A stretch of 31,515 nt of DNA from a virus, in IMG/VR virus record IMGVR_UViG_3300010389_000077, positions 1 through 31,515 of that record; one strand, 5' to 3'. The notes below the pieces were generated by a model. It saw only the letters and a list, made by a program, of their open reading frames with translations. It did not search any database and had not been told where the DNA came from. Of the stretch, positions 30,755-31,515 are shown piece after piece. Position 1 is the stretch's first letter. Each line of letters starts with the position of its first letter. Both the position numbers and the translations under genes were made by a program.

Positions 30755-31429
30755 TTAGGTTAGACCATAACGACCTTTGAGAGCATCATAGTTCTGTGCG
30801 ATTTCTGCTGCGGTGAGTGCTCTGTTGTATATTGAGACTTGTGCTATGTTTCCGTTCCAATACTCACCACCATTTGTCTGTCTTCCAACACTGGCATTGC
30901 CCGAATTGGTGACCCAAGGTTTTGCCGTTGGTCCAGATACTAATACTCCATTCACATACATTAAGGCATTTGTGCCAGTATAAACTCCTGCCATATTAAA
31001 CCAAGTATTTAAGGGAACTCCAGATGCGGTTATATCATTAGCATATCCACCAAATAAAAATGTTGAATTATTAATTCCCAAAAATCTTGCTGAATTTGTG
31101 AATCCTGATCCATAAGAAACTATAAAATCAAAACCTCCAGTTATTGTATTAGTTCTCGCCCACGCCGACAAAGTTCCCGCAGAATTTGAAGTTGGAAATC
31201 CAGTTGATCCTATTGGTACATAATCATCAGTACCATCAAAAGTCAAAGAACCAAAATTACTCCCAGAATACCCAACATCACCAGCAAATGTTCCATCATT
31301 CCCATTACCACTCCTATCAAACCAGGTGTTTCCGGTGCGAGGATATGAACGGGCATTCGCCGCATCAAGGTATAATACGAGACCGTCACGAACTCCTAAT
31401 GGTTCTTGTGCTCCGTGAACTAATGCCAT
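30755..31429 (-). CDS. LamG/concanavalin-like virion protein 3
   Basis: 224 aa from MALVHGAQEPLGVRDGLVLY. Front block SYPRTGNTWFDRSGNGNDGT and GSLTFDGTDDYVPIGS, then LamG strands (GTLSAWARTNTITGGFDFIV; WFNMAGVYTGTNALMYVNGV), ending VSIYNRALTAAEIAQNYDAL. Closest of the three to other cyanophage LamG proteins as I remember them. GATAAATA lies 24 nt upstream. Confidence 0.8.
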   Translation of the reverse strand: MALVHGAQEPLGVRDGLVLYLDAANARSYPRTGNTWFDRSGNGNDGTFAGDVGYSGSNFGSLTFDGTDDYVPIGSTGFPTSNSAGTLSAWARTNTITGGFDFIVSYGSGFTNSARFLGINNSTFLFGGYANDITASGVPLNTWFNMAGVYTGTNALMYVNGVLVSGPTAKPWVTNSGNASVGRQTNGGEYWNGNIAQVSIYNRALTAAEIAQNYDALKGRYGLT

Positions 31430-31451
31430 TTATTTTATAATTCTTCGTGTT

Positions 31452-31515
31452 TTATTTATCTACCGTTTCCTCACTCCACCAATACAATAGTTTATCACCT
31501 TTCGCAGAAATATTC
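31452..31515 (-). CDS. C-terminal end of a virion-region gene
   Basis: Only the last 20 codons are inside the window (NISAKGDKLLYWWSEETVDK, then TAA). The frame stays open to the edge. Its location next to the LamG genes suggests a structural protein. Too short to name. Confidence 0.65.
   Translation of the reverse strand, partial: NISAKGDKLLYWWSEETVDK
31453..31460 (-). promoter_or_regulatory. Late promoter variant before LamG 3
   Basis: Minus strand GATAAATA, matching the NATAAATA late consensus of T4-like cyanophages, 24 nt before the ATG at 31429. It overlaps the end of the partial upstream gene. Confidence 0.6.

Overview
The window looks like one end of a metagenome-assembled contig from a T4-like cyanophage (Kyanoviridae-type myovirus). 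The evidence is a phage-type S-adenosylmethionine decarboxylase (speD), many short genes packed almost entirely on the minus strand, LamG-domain particle proteins, small proteins of kinds I recall from marine Synechococcus/Prochlorococcus myoviruses, T4-type late promoters (NATAAATA), and N-terminal peptides nearly identical to the T4 capsid-targeting sequence. Bases 1-45 are not biological: they are an Illumina Nextera i7 adapter, so the first gene is cut by an assembly artefact. About 92 coding regions are called. Many are shorter than 60 codons, and only one is on the plus strand.

Layout from left to right. (1) 46-1,905: cut gene, speD, two small genes, a GT-A glycosyltransferase and an AbrB-like protein. 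(2) 2,000-10,060: a more GC-rich accessory block of small orphan genes. Each gene or pair sits behind its own regulatory module: an early promoter with a long repeated leader starting at GGCAGGG, or a TAYACT box with an A/C-rich GTCAACC leader. Modules end in GC-rich hairpins, and some carry true intrinsic terminators. (3) 10,058-12,950: a gene with four iterons at its promoter, an ArdA-like antirestriction protein, more small genes, then a gene-free stretch with palindromic TCTCGTCGAGA repeats, tandem 23-mers and three cyanobacterial-type DnaA boxes. (4) 12,945-13,484: an HNH homing-type endonuclease, the only plus-strand gene. (5) 13,466-18,627: an RNA-ligase-like nucleotidyltransferase, a late operon of proteins with capsid-targeting N-termini (acetyltransferase, two ADP-ribosyltransferase-like proteins) and, upstream of it, a nuclease/adenine-methyltransferase pair. 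(6) 18,708-24,026: small genes, a fourth capsid-targeting candidate, a zinc metallopeptidase, and a second, stronger nuclease/methyltransferase pair. (7) 24,108-28,958: a long chain of overlapping tiny genes. (8) 29,039-31,515: three LamG proteins and a small partner gene, with late promoters.

How the parts may work together (inference). The phage seems to carry both sides of the restriction conflict: two nuclease/methyltransferase pairs and an antirestriction mimic. It may also pack a set of modifying enzymes into the head for delivery with the DNA, as T4 does with Alt and the internal proteins. Throughout, gene or operon ends carry a 22-bp dyad (GTGCCA-N10-TGGCAC) next to or over the stop codon. 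It is usually followed by a second hairpin abutting a -10 box, much like the PeSL (early promoter plus stem-loop) shuffling cassettes described in T4-type phages. No tRNA, rRNA, CRISPR array or transposase was seen.
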